The notes below the pieces were generated by a model that saw nothing but the letters and a program-made list of their open reading frames with translations, ran no database searches and was not told where the DNA came from. A stretch of DNA of 64,000 bases from Nocardiopsis gilva YIM 90087 (GTDB taxonomy: Bacteria; Actinomycetota; Actinomycetes; Streptosporangiales; Streptosporangiaceae), in assembly GCF_002263495.1 (NCBI RefSeq), contig NZ_CP022753.1:3968001-4032000 (forward strand). Direction: 5' to 3'. The position numbers and the translations under genes were made by a program. Positions 17,151 through 25,424 of this stretch are shown piece after piece. Within the stretch, counting starts at the first letter, position 1. Each line of letters starts with the position of its first letter.

Positions 17151-18518
17151 TCACGAATGGCCGAGCGCGCCGTACAGCTCGTCCCAGCGGTGCAGTTTCA
17201 CACGTTCGCCGCGGCCGAGGTCGGCGGCGCGCTCGGCCTCGGCGGCGTCGATGGTCAGCCAGTCGCCGTAGTCGGTGAAGGTCACCCCGCGCTCGCCCAG
17301 CAGGCGATCGATCGAGTTGTCGTCCGCGCCCGGACCGCGCCGTTCGCGCAGCGCCGGGGCGTCATCGAGCAGCCCGCGCACGGTCGCCGCCGCATCGGAC
17401 TTGTTCGTCCCGATCACGCCGGTGGCCCCGCGCTTGATCCACCCGGCCACGTACTGTCCGGGCAGCACGGCGCCGTCGGGGCCGAGCACACGGCCCTCGG
17501 CGTGCGGCACGGTGCGGGTGGAGTCGTCAAAGGGCACATCGGGCAGCGGAACGCCCATGTAGCCGATGGAGCGGAACACCATGCCGACGTCGAGCACCTC
17601 CTCCTCGCCGGTGCCGGTCAGGCGCCCGTCAGGGCCGAGCTCGGTGCGCTCGACGCGCAGTCCGGCGACGCTCTCCTGACCCAGGATCTCGATAGGTCGG
17701 ACCCAGAACCGCAGGTCGACGTGGCGCGGCCGGCCCGCGGGCTCCTGCTGCGCCCAGGACTTCAGGATCTTGAGGTTGGTGCGAGCGGCGCGGGCGGCGC
17801 TCAGCATCGCCTCGTCGGCGGGATCGATATCGACCTGCTCGGGGCGGACGGTGATATCGGCGTTGGCCAGTTCACCGAGGTCACGGAGCTCGGGAGCGGT
17901 GAACTTGGCCTGCAGGGGACCGCGGCGGGCCAGCAGATGGACGCGCCGCACCTTGCTGGCGGCGAAGACGTCCAGGACGGGCTGCGGGATGTCGGTGTGG
18001 CGCAGTTCGTCGGCCGACTTGGCGAGAATGCGGACGACGTCGAGGGCGACGTTGCCCGCGCCGACGACGGCGATCTCCTCCGCGTCGAGGAGGAACCGCT
18101 GCGTGTCGGTGTCAGGGTGTCCGCAGTACCAGTTGACGAAGTCGGTGGCGGCCACGCTGCCCGGCAGATCCTCGCCGGGAATGCCCAGTTTGCGGTCGAC
18201 GCTCGCGCCGGTGGCATAGACGACGGCGTCGTAGACACGGTCGAGGTCGTCAACGGTGACGTCCCGGCCGAACCGCACACCCCCGATGAAGCGCACGTCG
18301 GGGTGCTCCAGGACTTCACGCAGGGTGCGGGCCACACCCTTGATCTTCGTGTGGTCGGGGGCGACACCGTAGCGCACCAGCCCATAGGGGGTGGGCAGGC
18401 GGTCGATGACATCGACGGCCACGGTCTCGCGGCTCTGCCTGGTGAGGGCGTCAGCGGTATAGATTCCGGCGGGGCCGGAACCGATGACGGCGACGCGCAG
18501 GGAGTCGGGAGAGCTCAT
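17151..18518 (-). CDS. fprA: Ferredoxin/flavodoxin-NADP reductase (FprA type)
   Basis: A 455-residue flavoprotein of the adrenodoxin-reductase-like class, matching the length of mycobacterial FprA (456). The FAD-binding GSGPAGIYTADAL is at the N-terminus, the NADPH-binding VVGAGNVALDVVR in the middle, with the family segments TPYGLVRYGVAPDH and GWIKRGATGVIGTNKSDA. It moves electrons between NADPH and ferredoxin. ATG 18518 follows GGAG closely. It could serve the P450 encoded 1.2 kb away, although no ferredoxin gene lies in the window. Confidence 0.93.
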   Translation of the reverse strand: MSSPDSLRVAVIGSGPAGIYTADALTRQSRETVAVDVIDRLPTPYGLVRYGVAPDHTKIKGVARTLREVLEHPDVRFIGGVRFGRDVTVDDLDRVYDAVVYATGASVDRKLGIPGEDLPGSVAATDFVNWYCGHPDTDTQRFLLDAEEIAVVGAGNVALDVVRILAKSADELRHTDIPQPVLDVFAASKVRRVHLLARRGPLQAKFTAPELRDLGELANADITVRPEQVDIDPADEAMLSAARAARTNLKILKSWAQQEPAGRPRHVDLRFWVRPIEILGQESVAGLRVERTELGPDGRLTGTGEEEVLDVGMVFRSIGYMGVPLPDVPFDDSTRTVPHAEGRVLGPDGAVLPGQYVAGWIKRGATGVIGTNKSDAAATVRGLLDDAPALRERRGPGADDNSIDRLLGERGVTFTDYGDWLTIDAAEAERAADLGRGERVKLHRWDELYGALGHS

Positions 18519-18637
18519 TACTCCATTCTCCCCTATCTCACCCGGGTTCCGCCGCCTGTAGAGCCCTCCCGTCGCCCCACCCGCCCCCACGGGGAACGAT
18601 GCTAGGAAGACCGGCTCCCGACCAGGAACGAGGCGGC

Positions 18638-18814
18638 ATGTCCCAGCTGTTCTTCGGCTTGATGGTGGTCACACTCCTGACGGCCGGCGTGCTGCTGCTC
18701 TGGAGCTTCACGCAGAGCCGCGGCGCGCCGCTGACGTCGGAGGTCAACCGTGCGCTGATCATCCTGGCCGCGGCGGCGGTCGCCCTGGCGGTCGCCTCGC
18801 TGCTCACCGCCTGA
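18638..18814 (+). CDS. 58-residue two-helix membrane protein
   Basis: MSQLFFGLMVVTLLTAGVLL begins the first of two transmembrane helices; the second is near the C-terminus (ALIILAAAAVALAVAS). ATG 18638 follows GAGGCGG. No family recognised. It lies in the gap after the divergent fprA, and a small hairpin (18829-18844) follows its stop. Confidence 0.6.
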   Translation: MSQLFFGLMVVTLLTAGVLLLWSFTQSRGAPLTSEVNRALIILAAAAVALAVASLLTA

Positions 18815-19040
18815 AACCATCCGGATCGGCAGTCGTCCGACTGCGCGAGGCCGTCGCCCGGGGCCGACCCACCGCCGAACAGCACGAGCCGATCACCCCC
18901 ACGGCCGGGTATGCCCACCGCACACGCGCCGTCGTCGGGTCCGTCGACCCCCGGCCGCGCACCAACGTCCGAGCCGGTGGACGTATCCCGTCCATGAACC
19001 CGACGTCCGTGTCCGCCGCTCGCTGGGCTGACCGGTCTTC

Positions 19041-19670
19041 TCAGCACTGCTCATCCTCGCCCCTGATGGATGTGTCGGGAGCGGCGGAGACGAGGGCGAG
19101 TGCTCGGACGATCTGATCGGCGTCGGGGATCCGGCCGGGTGCCATGAGCCATTGCACGGTCAGCCCGTCGAAAAGCGCCAGGAGAACCGACGCGAGGCTC
19201 TGCACGTCGTCGTCTGCCGGCGGCGCTTGCCCGTCCGCAGCCTTCCCCGCGACGGCGGTGATGCGCTCGGCGATGGCGTCCCTGGCGAGCTGGTATTCGT
19301 CGGCCAGGTGCTCCCTCAACCCATCCCCCCGTGATGCCTGGGCGAACGCCTCCACCGCCGCGATGGCGAAGCCCCTGTTCTCCTCCAATGACCCCAGGAA
19401 AGCCCCCATCGCGCCGCGCAGCCTGTCCTGAGGATTCGCGGTGGTGATCGCGTCCTCCGTGACGGCCATCACCGACTCCGTCCAGGTGCGCAGCGCCCTG
19501 GTGATCGCGGCCTTGAGCAGCTCTTCCTTGGAGCCGAAGTAGTAGTTCACCGCCGGCAGGTGGGCGCCCGCCGCCGCGACGATGTCGCGGGTCGTGGTGT
19601 GCGCGTAGCCGCGCTCCTGAAGACAGCGAATCGCCGCTTCGATGAGCCTGTCCCGTTGATCCATGGACAT
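19041..19670 (-). CDS. TetR-family regulator, divergent from P450
   Basis: About 209 residues with an N-terminal helix-turn-helix (TTRDIVAAAGAHLPAVNYYF, then GSKEELLKAAI) and a TetR C-terminal domain. Two possible ATGs (19670 and 19664) lie two codons apart with no ribosome site, so the mRNA may be leaderless. The start faces the P450 gene across 63 bases holding a palindrome, so this is the likely repressor of that gene and of itself. Confidence 0.88.
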   Translation of the reverse strand: MSMDQRDRLIEAAIRCLQERGYAHTTTRDIVAAAGAHLPAVNYYFGSKEELLKAAITRALRTWTESVMAVTEDAITTANPQDRLRGAMGAFLGSLEENRGFAIAAVEAFAQASRGDGLREHLADEYQLARDAIAERITAVAGKAADGQAPPADDDVQSLASVLLALFDGLTVQWLMAPGRIPDADQIVRALALVSAAPDTSIRGEDEQC

Positions 19671-19699
19671 GAGTCTAGGCTGTTTATAACATTCGTTAA

Positions 19700-19711
19700 T
19701 AACGATCGTTA
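19700..19711. promoter_or_regulatory. Palindromic operator between tetR and P450
   Basis: TAACGATCGTTA is a perfect 12-base palindrome, with similar half-sites to its left (TTCGTTAAT). This AT-rich 30-base patch in a GC-rich genome is where the divergent promoters must lie. Confidence 0.65.
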
Positions 19712-19733
19712 AAAACGAGCGCTTGGAGGCGGA

Positions 19734-21146
19734 ATGACCAGCCGATTGCCTCCCGGGCCGCGTGCACCGCAGCCGCTTCAGATGGCGGCTTTCATGCGCG
19801 ATCCGGTCGGGTTCATGCGCCGATGCGAACAGCTCTACGGACCCGTGTTCACCATCAAGCTTCTCGGGACACCCGGCTGCGTCTTCGTCGCCGACCCCGA
19901 CCTCGCGCACCGTGTCTTCGCCACCGACCGCGACATCGGCCGGGCCGGTGCGGCACGCAAGGCGTTCCTTGAGCCACTCACCGGGGCGAACTCACTCCTG
20001 ACCCTCGACGGCGACACGTGGACACGCCAACGCCGGATGCTCGGACCCGCGTTCCACGGCAAGCACATCAAGCGGTATCGAGAGCAGATCGCGGCCATCG
20101 CCGCAGAACGGGTCCAGCACTGGCCCCTGGGACGGCCGATCCCCCTGCGTCCACGCTTCCAGGCCATCACGCTGGAGGTGATCCTGCGCGTCGTGTTCGG
20201 GGTCGCCGACACCGCGCGCGTCCGACACCTCATGCGACTGCTACCGCGGCTCCTCACCGCCACCGAGTCGCTCGACAAGCTGATGTTCCTGCTCCCTCCC
20301 CCGGTGTGGAGCAGGCTCGATCCCCTCCTGTCCAGGGTTCCGGGGACACCCAACGCCCGGTTCGTCGCTCTGCTCGAAGCATCCGACGCACTGCTCTACG
20401 ACGAGATCGCACAACGACGCCGGGCGGCCGATACCGCCGGACGGACCGACATCCTCTCGGTCCTGCTCGCCGCCAGGGACACCGACGGGCGCCGCCTGAC
20501 CGACGCCGAACTGCGCGACACACTGATGACGCTGCTGCTGGCCGGTCACGAGACGACGGCCACCGCCTTGGCGTGGTGCTTCGAACGTTTGATCCGCCAC
20601 CCCGAGATCTACGAGCGGGCACGCACCGCCGCCCGCGACAACACCTCCTCGAACGGCGGGGACGGCAACGGGACCGAGAACCATGGGGGAGACCACGGGG
20701 ACTACCTGGAGGCCGTGGCCAAGGAGACACTGCGGAACCGCCCCGTCATCGCCGACATGCCCCGCGTACTGACCGAGCCGATGGAGCTCGGTGGCTACCG
20801 CGTTCCCGCGGACTGGTGGGTCACACCCGCCACTTTGCTCCTGCACGGCTCACCCGACCTGTTCGGCCCCGACCCCGACACGTTCCGCCCCGAGCGGTTT
20901 CTCAACGACGAGATCAGCCCACATGCCTGGATCCCGTTCGGCGGCGGACGCCGCCAGTGCCTAGGGGCACAGTTCGCCCTGCTGGAGATGGGCGCCGTAC
21001 TCCCAGAGATCCTGACCCGGGTCCGGCTCCGTCCGGCGCCCGACGCCCGGCCGGAGAGGCCGACCCTTCGACACGTCACCTTGGGGCCCGAGCGGGACGC
21101 ATGCGCCATCGCGGAACGCGAGGCAGCGGAGGACCGGACCTGTTGA
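19734..21146 (+). CDS. Cytochrome P450
   Basis: A 470-residue P450 with the full set of signatures: I-helix AGHETTATAL (about residue 267), K-helix ETLR, FRPERFL, and heme-binding FGGGRRQCLGAQ with thiolate Cys409. The stretch after the B-C region (GDTWTRQRRMLGPAFHGKHI) is typical of the actinobacterial, eukaryote-like subgroup. A Gly/Asn-rich insertion near residues 302-320 is unusual. GGAGG 5 bases before ATG 19734 sets the start. Substrate unknown; redox partners probably come from elsewhere or from FprA. Confidence 0.93.
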   Translation: MTSRLPPGPRAPQPLQMAAFMRDPVGFMRRCEQLYGPVFTIKLLGTPGCVFVADPDLAHRVFATDRDIGRAGAARKAFLEPLTGANSLLTLDGDTWTRQRRMLGPAFHGKHIKRYREQIAAIAAERVQHWPLGRPIPLRPRFQAITLEVILRVVFGVADTARVRHLMRLLPRLLTATESLDKLMFLLPPPVWSRLDPLLSRVPGTPNARFVALLEASDALLYDEIAQRRRAADTAGRTDILSVLLAARDTDGRRLTDAELRDTLMTLLLAGHETTATALAWCFERLIRHPEIYERARTAARDNTSSNGGDGNGTENHGGDHGDYLEAVAKETLRNRPVIADMPRVLTEPMELGGYRVPADWWVTPATLLLHGSPDLFGPDPDTFRPERFLNDEISPHAWIPFGGGRRQCLGAQFALLEMGAVLPEILTRVRLRPAPDARPERPTLRHVTLGPERDACAIAEREAAEDRTC

Positions 21147-21190
21147 GGCCTAGTGTCCGGCGAAACCATCCCCGTTGGACACTAGGCCTC
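21145..21190. terminator. Bidirectional terminator overlapping two stop codons
   Basis: A 14-base perfect inverted repeat (21145-21158 with 21177-21190). It overlaps the stops of both the P450 and the converging MFS gene. Confidence 0.8.
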
Positions 21191-22442
21191 ACTCCGCTTC
21201 TCGGCTCTCCGCTCGGACGGCGGCGACGTGCGGGTCGGTGCGGTCGTCGTAGCGCCAGAGGGCCGGAAGCGCCGCGGTGAGGACGGTGACCGAGCCCAGG
21301 CAGGCCAGGCCACCGGTCCACATCGCCGCCCGGAGGCCGAACCGCGCCGCGGTGCCGCCCGCGCGGAGGTCGCCCACGGCGGGACCGGCCGCGCCGATGA
21401 GGAGTTCGACCCCGGCCAGGCGGCCCCGGAGGCGGTCGGGGACGGAGGCGTTCCACATGGTCGTCCGGTACACGTCGCCGACCCATCCCGCGGCACCGGC
21501 TACCGCCAGAAGGACGACGACCGCCCAGACGCCGCCGACGACCGCCGCTCCCGCTGTCGCGGCCCCCACTGCGGCGCCCGCGACCAGGACCATGCGGCCG
21601 TGGTGGTGCACCTGCCCGGTCCAGCCACCGGTGGCGGCGGCCACCAGGGCACCGGCGCCGCTCGCCGCGTACAGCAGGCCCAGCGCCCAGGGGGCGTCCA
21701 GTTCCGATGCCAGGAAGGGAAACAGTGCCGTGGGCAGTGCCAGGACGGTGGCGGCCATGTCGGCGAGGTAGGTACCCAGGAGGTCGGGACGGCTCCAGGC
21801 GTAGGCGACCCCTTCGGCGATCTCCCTCAGGGCTGGTGCCGACGCCGCGCCCTCTGTGGTGGGGACGGGGCGCAGCCGCCACAGCAGCAGGAGGGAGACG
21901 ACGAAGGTGGCCACGTCCAGCGCGTAGGCGGCGGTGAACCCGAAGGCGGTGACGACCAGCCCTGCGAGCGCGGGTCCCACCACTCCCCCGACGCTCCACC
22001 GCAGGGAGGTGAGCGCCCCGGCGGCGGTGAGCTGCTCGTGGGGAACCAGCCGCGGGACCATCGCCTCCAGCGACGGCTGCTGGAGCCCCTGGAGAGCCGC
22101 AGCGCAGCCCGCTGCGGCGTACAGCGGCCACAGGAGCGGCGCGTCGAGCAGGGTGTTGGCCAGGAGGGCGAGGCTCAGCACACCGAGGGCGAGCTCGGTG
22201 GCCAGTGCCATGACCCGCCGGTCGAACCGGTCGGCGAGCACACCGCCGTAGAGCCCGAAAACGACCATCGGGACCAGCTCGACCGCCCCGATCAGGCCGA
22301 CCGCCCAGGGCGAGCCGGTGGTGTGGGCGATCTGCAGGGGCAGGGCCAGCATCGTGAACATCGACCCGATGAGCGTGACCACCCCCGACGTCCAGACCAG
22401 GCGGAAGTCGCGCGAGTCGCGGAGTGGGGCGGTGTCGATCAT
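21189..22442 (-). CDS. MFS efflux transporter under TetR control
   Basis: A 417-residue major facilitator with 12 predicted helices and the loop 2-3 motif GGVLADRFDRR. It resembles the actinobacterial EntS/multidrug branch of MFS exporters. The annotated ATG 22442 has no ribosome site; a good AAGGAG lies about 45 bases upstream and the frame stays open to it, with coding-like sequence between them but only an ACG codon correctly spaced, so the real start is uncertain. It is divergent from a TetR gene with two tetO-like operators between them. Confidence 0.88.
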   Translation of the reverse strand: MIDTAPLRDSRDFRLVWTSGVVTLIGSMFTMLALPLQIAHTTGSPWAVGLIGAVELVPMVVFGLYGGVLADRFDRRVMALATELALGVLSLALLANTLLDAPLLWPLYAAAGCAAALQGLQQPSLEAMVPRLVPHEQLTAAGALTSLRWSVGGVVGPALAGLVVTAFGFTAAYALDVATFVVSLLLLWRLRPVPTTEGAASAPALREIAEGVAYAWSRPDLLGTYLADMAATVLALPTALFPFLASELDAPWALGLLYAASGAGALVAAATGGWTGQVHHHGRMVLVAGAAVGAATAGAAVVGGVWAVVVLLAVAGAAGWVGDVYRTTMWNASVPDRLRGRLAGVELLIGAAGPAVGDLRAGGTAARFGLRAAMWTGGLACLGSVTVLTAALPALWRYDDRTDPHVAAVRAESREAE

Positions 22443-22487
22443 GTAGCGCCGCTGACGGCGCTCGGTGTCCTCAAACGTGAATCTCTC

Positions 22488-22502
22488 CTTATCAGTGATA
22501 AG
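22488..22502. promoter_or_regulatory. tetO-like operator 1
   Basis: CTTATCAGTGATAAG is a perfect palindrome about a central base. Its core TATCAGTGATA is the same as the core of the enterobacterial tetO2 operator (from memory of the published sequence). Confidence 0.75.
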
Positions 22503-22520
22503 CGATATGACGCAGGGACT

Positions 22521-22534
22521 CTATCACCGATAAG
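22521..22534. promoter_or_regulatory. tetO-like operator 2
   Basis: CTATCACCGATAAG, with ACT before it, is a near-palindrome (TATCACCGATA) matching the outer arms of tetO. It starts 33 bases after operator 1, about three helical turns, reproducing the tandem operator layout of tetA/tetR loci. Confidence 0.65.
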
Positions 22535-22588
22535 GTCGGGGTGCGATCGGGTTTTCAAACAGTCGACAGGCGAGACAAGGCGAACGGG

Positions 22589-23215
22589 ATGGCACTGGAG
22601 CGCGACACCGTGGTGCGGACGGCTCTGCGCCTGCTGGACGAGGTCGGCATCGACGGGCTGAGCACACGGCGCCTCGCCACCGAACTGGGCGTGCGCCAGC
22701 CCGCGCTGTACTGGCACTTCAGGAACAAGCGGGAACTGCTCGACCTCATGGCCGAGGCGATGCTGGCCGACGCGCTGCCGCACGGCCGGGAGCCATCGCC
22801 CGAGAACTGGGCGGAGTGGCTGGTCGCGGACGCCCACGCCAAGCGGCGCGCGCTGCTGGCCCATCGCGACGGCGCGCGCGTGCACGCGGGGACGCTGCCC
22901 ACCGCCGACGAGCTCCCGGCCGTCGAGGCCCAGCTGCGCGCCCTCCGCCAGGCGGGGTTTGATCCACGCGACGCCCTCCGGCTGTGTCTTGCGGTGGACC
23001 GGTACACCATGGGCTGGGTCACCGAGGAGCAGGCCCTAGCCCAAGACGCCACCGAGAGGAACACCGGTGGGCTCTTCCCCGACGAGGCTCTCGCGCGGAC
23101 CCCGCTGCTGGCGGAGGCGGCCGACGTCCTGCGCGCGGCGGACGGGGACGCCGACTTCGACTACGGCCTTCGCCTGATCATCGAGGGCTTCCGCGCCCGG
23201 ATGGCCGCACAATGA
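22589..23215 (+). CDS. TetR-class regulator (tetracycline-repressor type C-terminus)
   Basis: A 208-residue protein with the helix-turn-helix GLSTRRLATELGVRQPALYW (then HFRNKRELLD) and the tetracycline-repressor type ligand domain, including HRDGARVHAGT near residues 91-101 and FDYGLRLIIEGFRARM at the end. Length and motifs fit TetR(A-E) rather than generic TetR-family members. ATG 22589 is preferred over an in-frame upstream ATG at 22541 because homology starts here. Its C-terminus recurs as a fragment 1.4 kb downstream. Confidence 0.9.
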   Translation: MALERDTVVRTALRLLDEVGIDGLSTRRLATELGVRQPALYWHFRNKRELLDLMAEAMLADALPHGREPSPENWAEWLVADAHAKRRALLAHRDGARVHAGTLPTADELPAVEAQLRALRQAGFDPRDALRLCLAVDRYTMGWVTEEQALAQDATERNTGGLFPDEALARTPLLAEAADVLRAADGDADFDYGLRLIIEGFRARMAAQ

Positions 23216-23298
23216 CGGCCTGCGGGGACCACCGAACCGGGTCACCAGGTCAGGCGAGCACAGTGATATCACCCGTCGGGTCAACTTCTCACGATGCG
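23142..23298 (+). repeat. Direct repeat copy A (tetR 3' end plus downstream)
   Basis: The last about 25 codons of the TetR gene and the following 80 bases recur at 24530-24697. Shared blocks include the run encoding ADFDYGLRLII and, beyond the stop, GAACCGGGTCACCAGGTCAG then GCGAGCAC with one substitution in the copy. Confidence 0.8.
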
Positions 23299-23890
23299 TG
23301 ACGAACCGCACGCCAGTGGCACACCACTCTCCCGGGCGGACGCGCGACGAAGGGGCCACTGGGCGGCGAACGGCGTCAAGATCACCGGCATTGGCCTGGT
23401 ATTTCACGGTCGATAGGCAGCCACCCCCTCCCCACTGAAAAAGCAGTGCCGCCATTAGCAGGATAGGCCCGACCGCATCGCCCACTACGTTCCGTAGAAA
23501 TGTCATCGCCATTTGAAAAAGGACGCCATTGCGTTCGCGACGCGCCTGGCGTATGACCGAGGAGCGGCCCAGATCCCACACGGGCGACCCTGTGACGTGG
23601 AACGACACGGGATCTGGCCGATCGGAGTGGCCCCGTAAGAGCACTGGAATGGAGGAAGAACCACAACCGACCGCCAGCCGTTGGCCCCGCGATCGTCGCT
23701 CAGAAACGCTATGGCGACGCGCGCTGTTCGCCAATAGTAATTTCCACTCAATATCACTGAGTGATGCGGAAATTACCGAATGCGAACACACACGGAGCCG
23801 CCCCCGCATGGGCAGCTCCGCATCCCTCCTCTCATGTATGGCTCCGTGACTTCAATCCGGGCGGCGCCGCAACGAAAAAGGAGATCCCCC
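23216..23890. other. 675-base gene-poor stretch with AT-rich inverted repeats
   Basis: No gene I can support. The stretch is less GC-rich than its surroundings. It holds an inverted repeat GTAATTTCC (23737-23745) / GGAAATTAC (23768-23776) whose inner arms ACTCA/TGAGT also pair, and a 9-base inverted repeat CACGGAGCC (23791-23799) / GGCTCCGTG (23840-23848). The first may form a terminator-like or structured RNA hairpin just before the secreted-protein gene; the region may be an old insertion. Confidence 0.5.
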
Positions 23891-24442
23891 GTGCTACGTC
23901 TCTCATGTCGACGCGTCATCCCCGTGTCCATCGCCATCGCCGCGCTCGGCCTGGCGACGGCCCCCGCCATCCACGCCCAGGCCACTGAGCAGACAGCGCC
24001 CACGGCCGACATGACCTGCTCCCTGATCGCCGAAGGCGCCCTCAGCCCGCCCATCCAGCCAGTTACCTCGGGCGAGAAGCGTCCGGCCTCGTTCAACGGC
24101 AAGGACGGCACGGCCGCCTGTAGCGGGACCATCGACGGCCAGAGCATCGACACGACCAGCGCGGGAAGCTGGGGGGTCAACGCCGACTCGGACAACCCGA
24201 TCAATTGCGGGTCTCTCACCGAGGGCATCACCGGTGACGGGACGTCAAAGATCACCGTCACGACCATCGACGGTCAACAGAAGTCCCACACGACAAGCTT
24301 CGACTTCGAAGTCGTCGGCGGCGCAGTGACGATCAGCAATGGCCTCGATGGGGCTGGCAGCTTCCAGCCTACGGAGGGCGACTGCGTCACCGAAGCGATG
24401 GAACGTGCACGGGTGGAGTTCGAGGTCACGACCTCGAGCTAG
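23891..24442 (+). CDS. Secreted protein, function unknown
   Basis: A 183-residue exported protein: signal peptide with cleavage near AIHA-QAT, then a soluble, Thr/Ser/Asp-rich beta-type domain with four cysteines (near residues 38, 74, 106 and 160) that could form two disulfides. The GTG 23891 start follows AAGGAG by 7 bases. No known family recognised. The gene is bracketed by direct repeats of the TetR 3' end, so it may have been carried in. Confidence 0.7.
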   Translation: MLRLSCRRVIPVSIAIAALGLATAPAIHAQATEQTAPTADMTCSLIAEGALSPPIQPVTSGEKRPASFNGKDGTAACSGTIDGQSIDTTSAGSWGVNADSDNPINCGSLTEGITGDGTSKITVTTIDGQQKSHTTSFDFEVVGGAVTISNGLDGAGSFQPTEGDCVTEAMERARVEFEVTTSS

Positions 24443-24529
24443 AGGACGCCCGCCAACCGCGTTCCGCCTAGGACCCTCGTCGTCGGTGCCGTACCCGCCA
24501 GGTGGGGCACCGACGAAGACCCGCGCCAT

Positions 24530-24697
24530 CCGTGGAGGGACGGCGGCGCGGACTTCGACTACGGCCTCCGCCTCATCATCGACGGCTTCCGCGCCCGGAT
24601 GGCTGGCGGCTGAGGAGCGGACCTGCTTTTACGAACCGGGTGACCAGGTCAGGCGAGCACGATTGCGGCGCAGGTCGGGTCTCCATCGTGATGAGCC
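24530..24697 (+). repeat. Direct repeat copy B
   Basis: Second, diverged copy of 23142-23298. The match begins inside the former TetR coding region and runs about 80 bases past its stop codon. Confidence 0.8.
24539..24613 (+). pseudogene. TetR C-terminal remnant
   Basis: An in-frame run DGGADFDYGLRLIIDGFRAR followed by MAGG and a TGA matches the last 24 residues of the intact TetR at 22589-23215 (DGDADFDYGLRLIIEGFRAR then MAAQ). No start codon or helix-turn-helix precedes it. Most differences are synonymous or conservative, so the sequence diverged while still coding, which suggests the end of a second, paralogous regulator rather than a recent copy. Confidence 0.75.
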
Positions 24698-24817
24698 CTA
24701 GCCGTCGCGAAGCCATTTGAACTCGATCGAAAGGCATTGACCTCATCTTCCCCTCCTGTCAATGCTGGTAACTGGGATCTCACGAGGGAACCTGAGTAAC
24801 AAGATCGAGGAGTCATC

Positions 24818-25267
24818 ATGGGCAAGCGCATGATGAGAACTGGCCTGAAGGCAGCCGCCGTGGCCATGGTCGCGCTTGGTGCCTTCTCCGTCCACGCTTC
24901 GCCCGCGCTCGCCGGTGAAGCACAATCGCCCGCGAGGACCACCGCCGGCCAGGGGTCCGCTGACCATGAACGCCTGCGCGCGGCGCACGCACGGGTCTGT
25001 ACCCACTTCCGCCACAGGGAGTGCGCGAGCATCCGATTCCAGGAACTGCCCTGGATCCGGGGAGCCGTGGTGAAGGTCGACAACGACACGCACAGGTTCG
25101 CGCGTTACAGCGTCAGGGTGCACCACAGCAACACGCGGGGCTTCGTCAGGCCCAGGTCCGAGACGACGCGATTTCTCCACGGCACGCGTGGCGAACACGT
25201 CACCGTCCGCATCTGCGTCTCGGGGAGGTGCGACAGCGACACCGCACACATCATCTGGCGTCGCTGA
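24818..25267 (+). CDS. Small secreted basic protein, function unknown
   Basis: A 149-residue exported protein. The signal peptide is cleaved near SPALA-GEA. The mature part is rich in Arg and His, has four cysteines (CTHFRHREC and CVSGRC), and ends IIWRR. GAGGAG lies 5 bases before ATG 24818. The pattern suits a small disulfide-stabilised extracellular protein; no family recognised. Confidence 0.7.
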   Translation: MGKRMMRTGLKAAAVAMVALGAFSVHASPALAGEAQSPARTTAGQGSADHERLRAAHARVCTHFRHRECASIRFQELPWIRGAVVKVDNDTHRFARYSVRVHHSNTRGFVRPRSETTRFLHGTRGEHVTVRICVSGRCDSDTAHIIWRR

Positions 25268-25354
25268 CCTAGCCAACCTCCGTGTCAGCTGAGAAGTTCG
25301 GGAATTCACCATCTCGGAGAGTCAATGGAATGAGATCACTTCGCCAGAAAAATG

Positions 25355-25386
25355 CGTGCCCGCAGATCCGGAGATCCGCGGGCACG
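25355..25386 (-). terminator. Intrinsic terminator of dxs
   Basis: A 9-base perfect stem (25355-25363 with 25378-25386). Read on the minus strand it is followed by CATTTTT, a T-tract rare in this genome, 39 bases past the dxs stop. Confidence 0.8.
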
Positions 25387-25424
25387 TTGCCGGTGAGGGG
25401 AGCTACCACTCCCCGCTCAGTCCC

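Noticed and set aside
17052-18605. 517-codon plus-strand frame opposite fprA
   Set aside because: Antisense shadow; fprA carries all family motifs at normal length.
8493-21146. Secondary-metabolite cluster built around the SARP and the P450
   Set aside because: No polyketide, peptide, terpene or other scaffold gene lies between or near them; the genes have separate terminators and regulators.
23036-23809. 257-codon minus-strand frame over the tetR end and the gap
   Set aside because: Half lies antisense to tetR and the rest has no domain. One hydrophobic stretch (GPILLMAALLF) is not enough.
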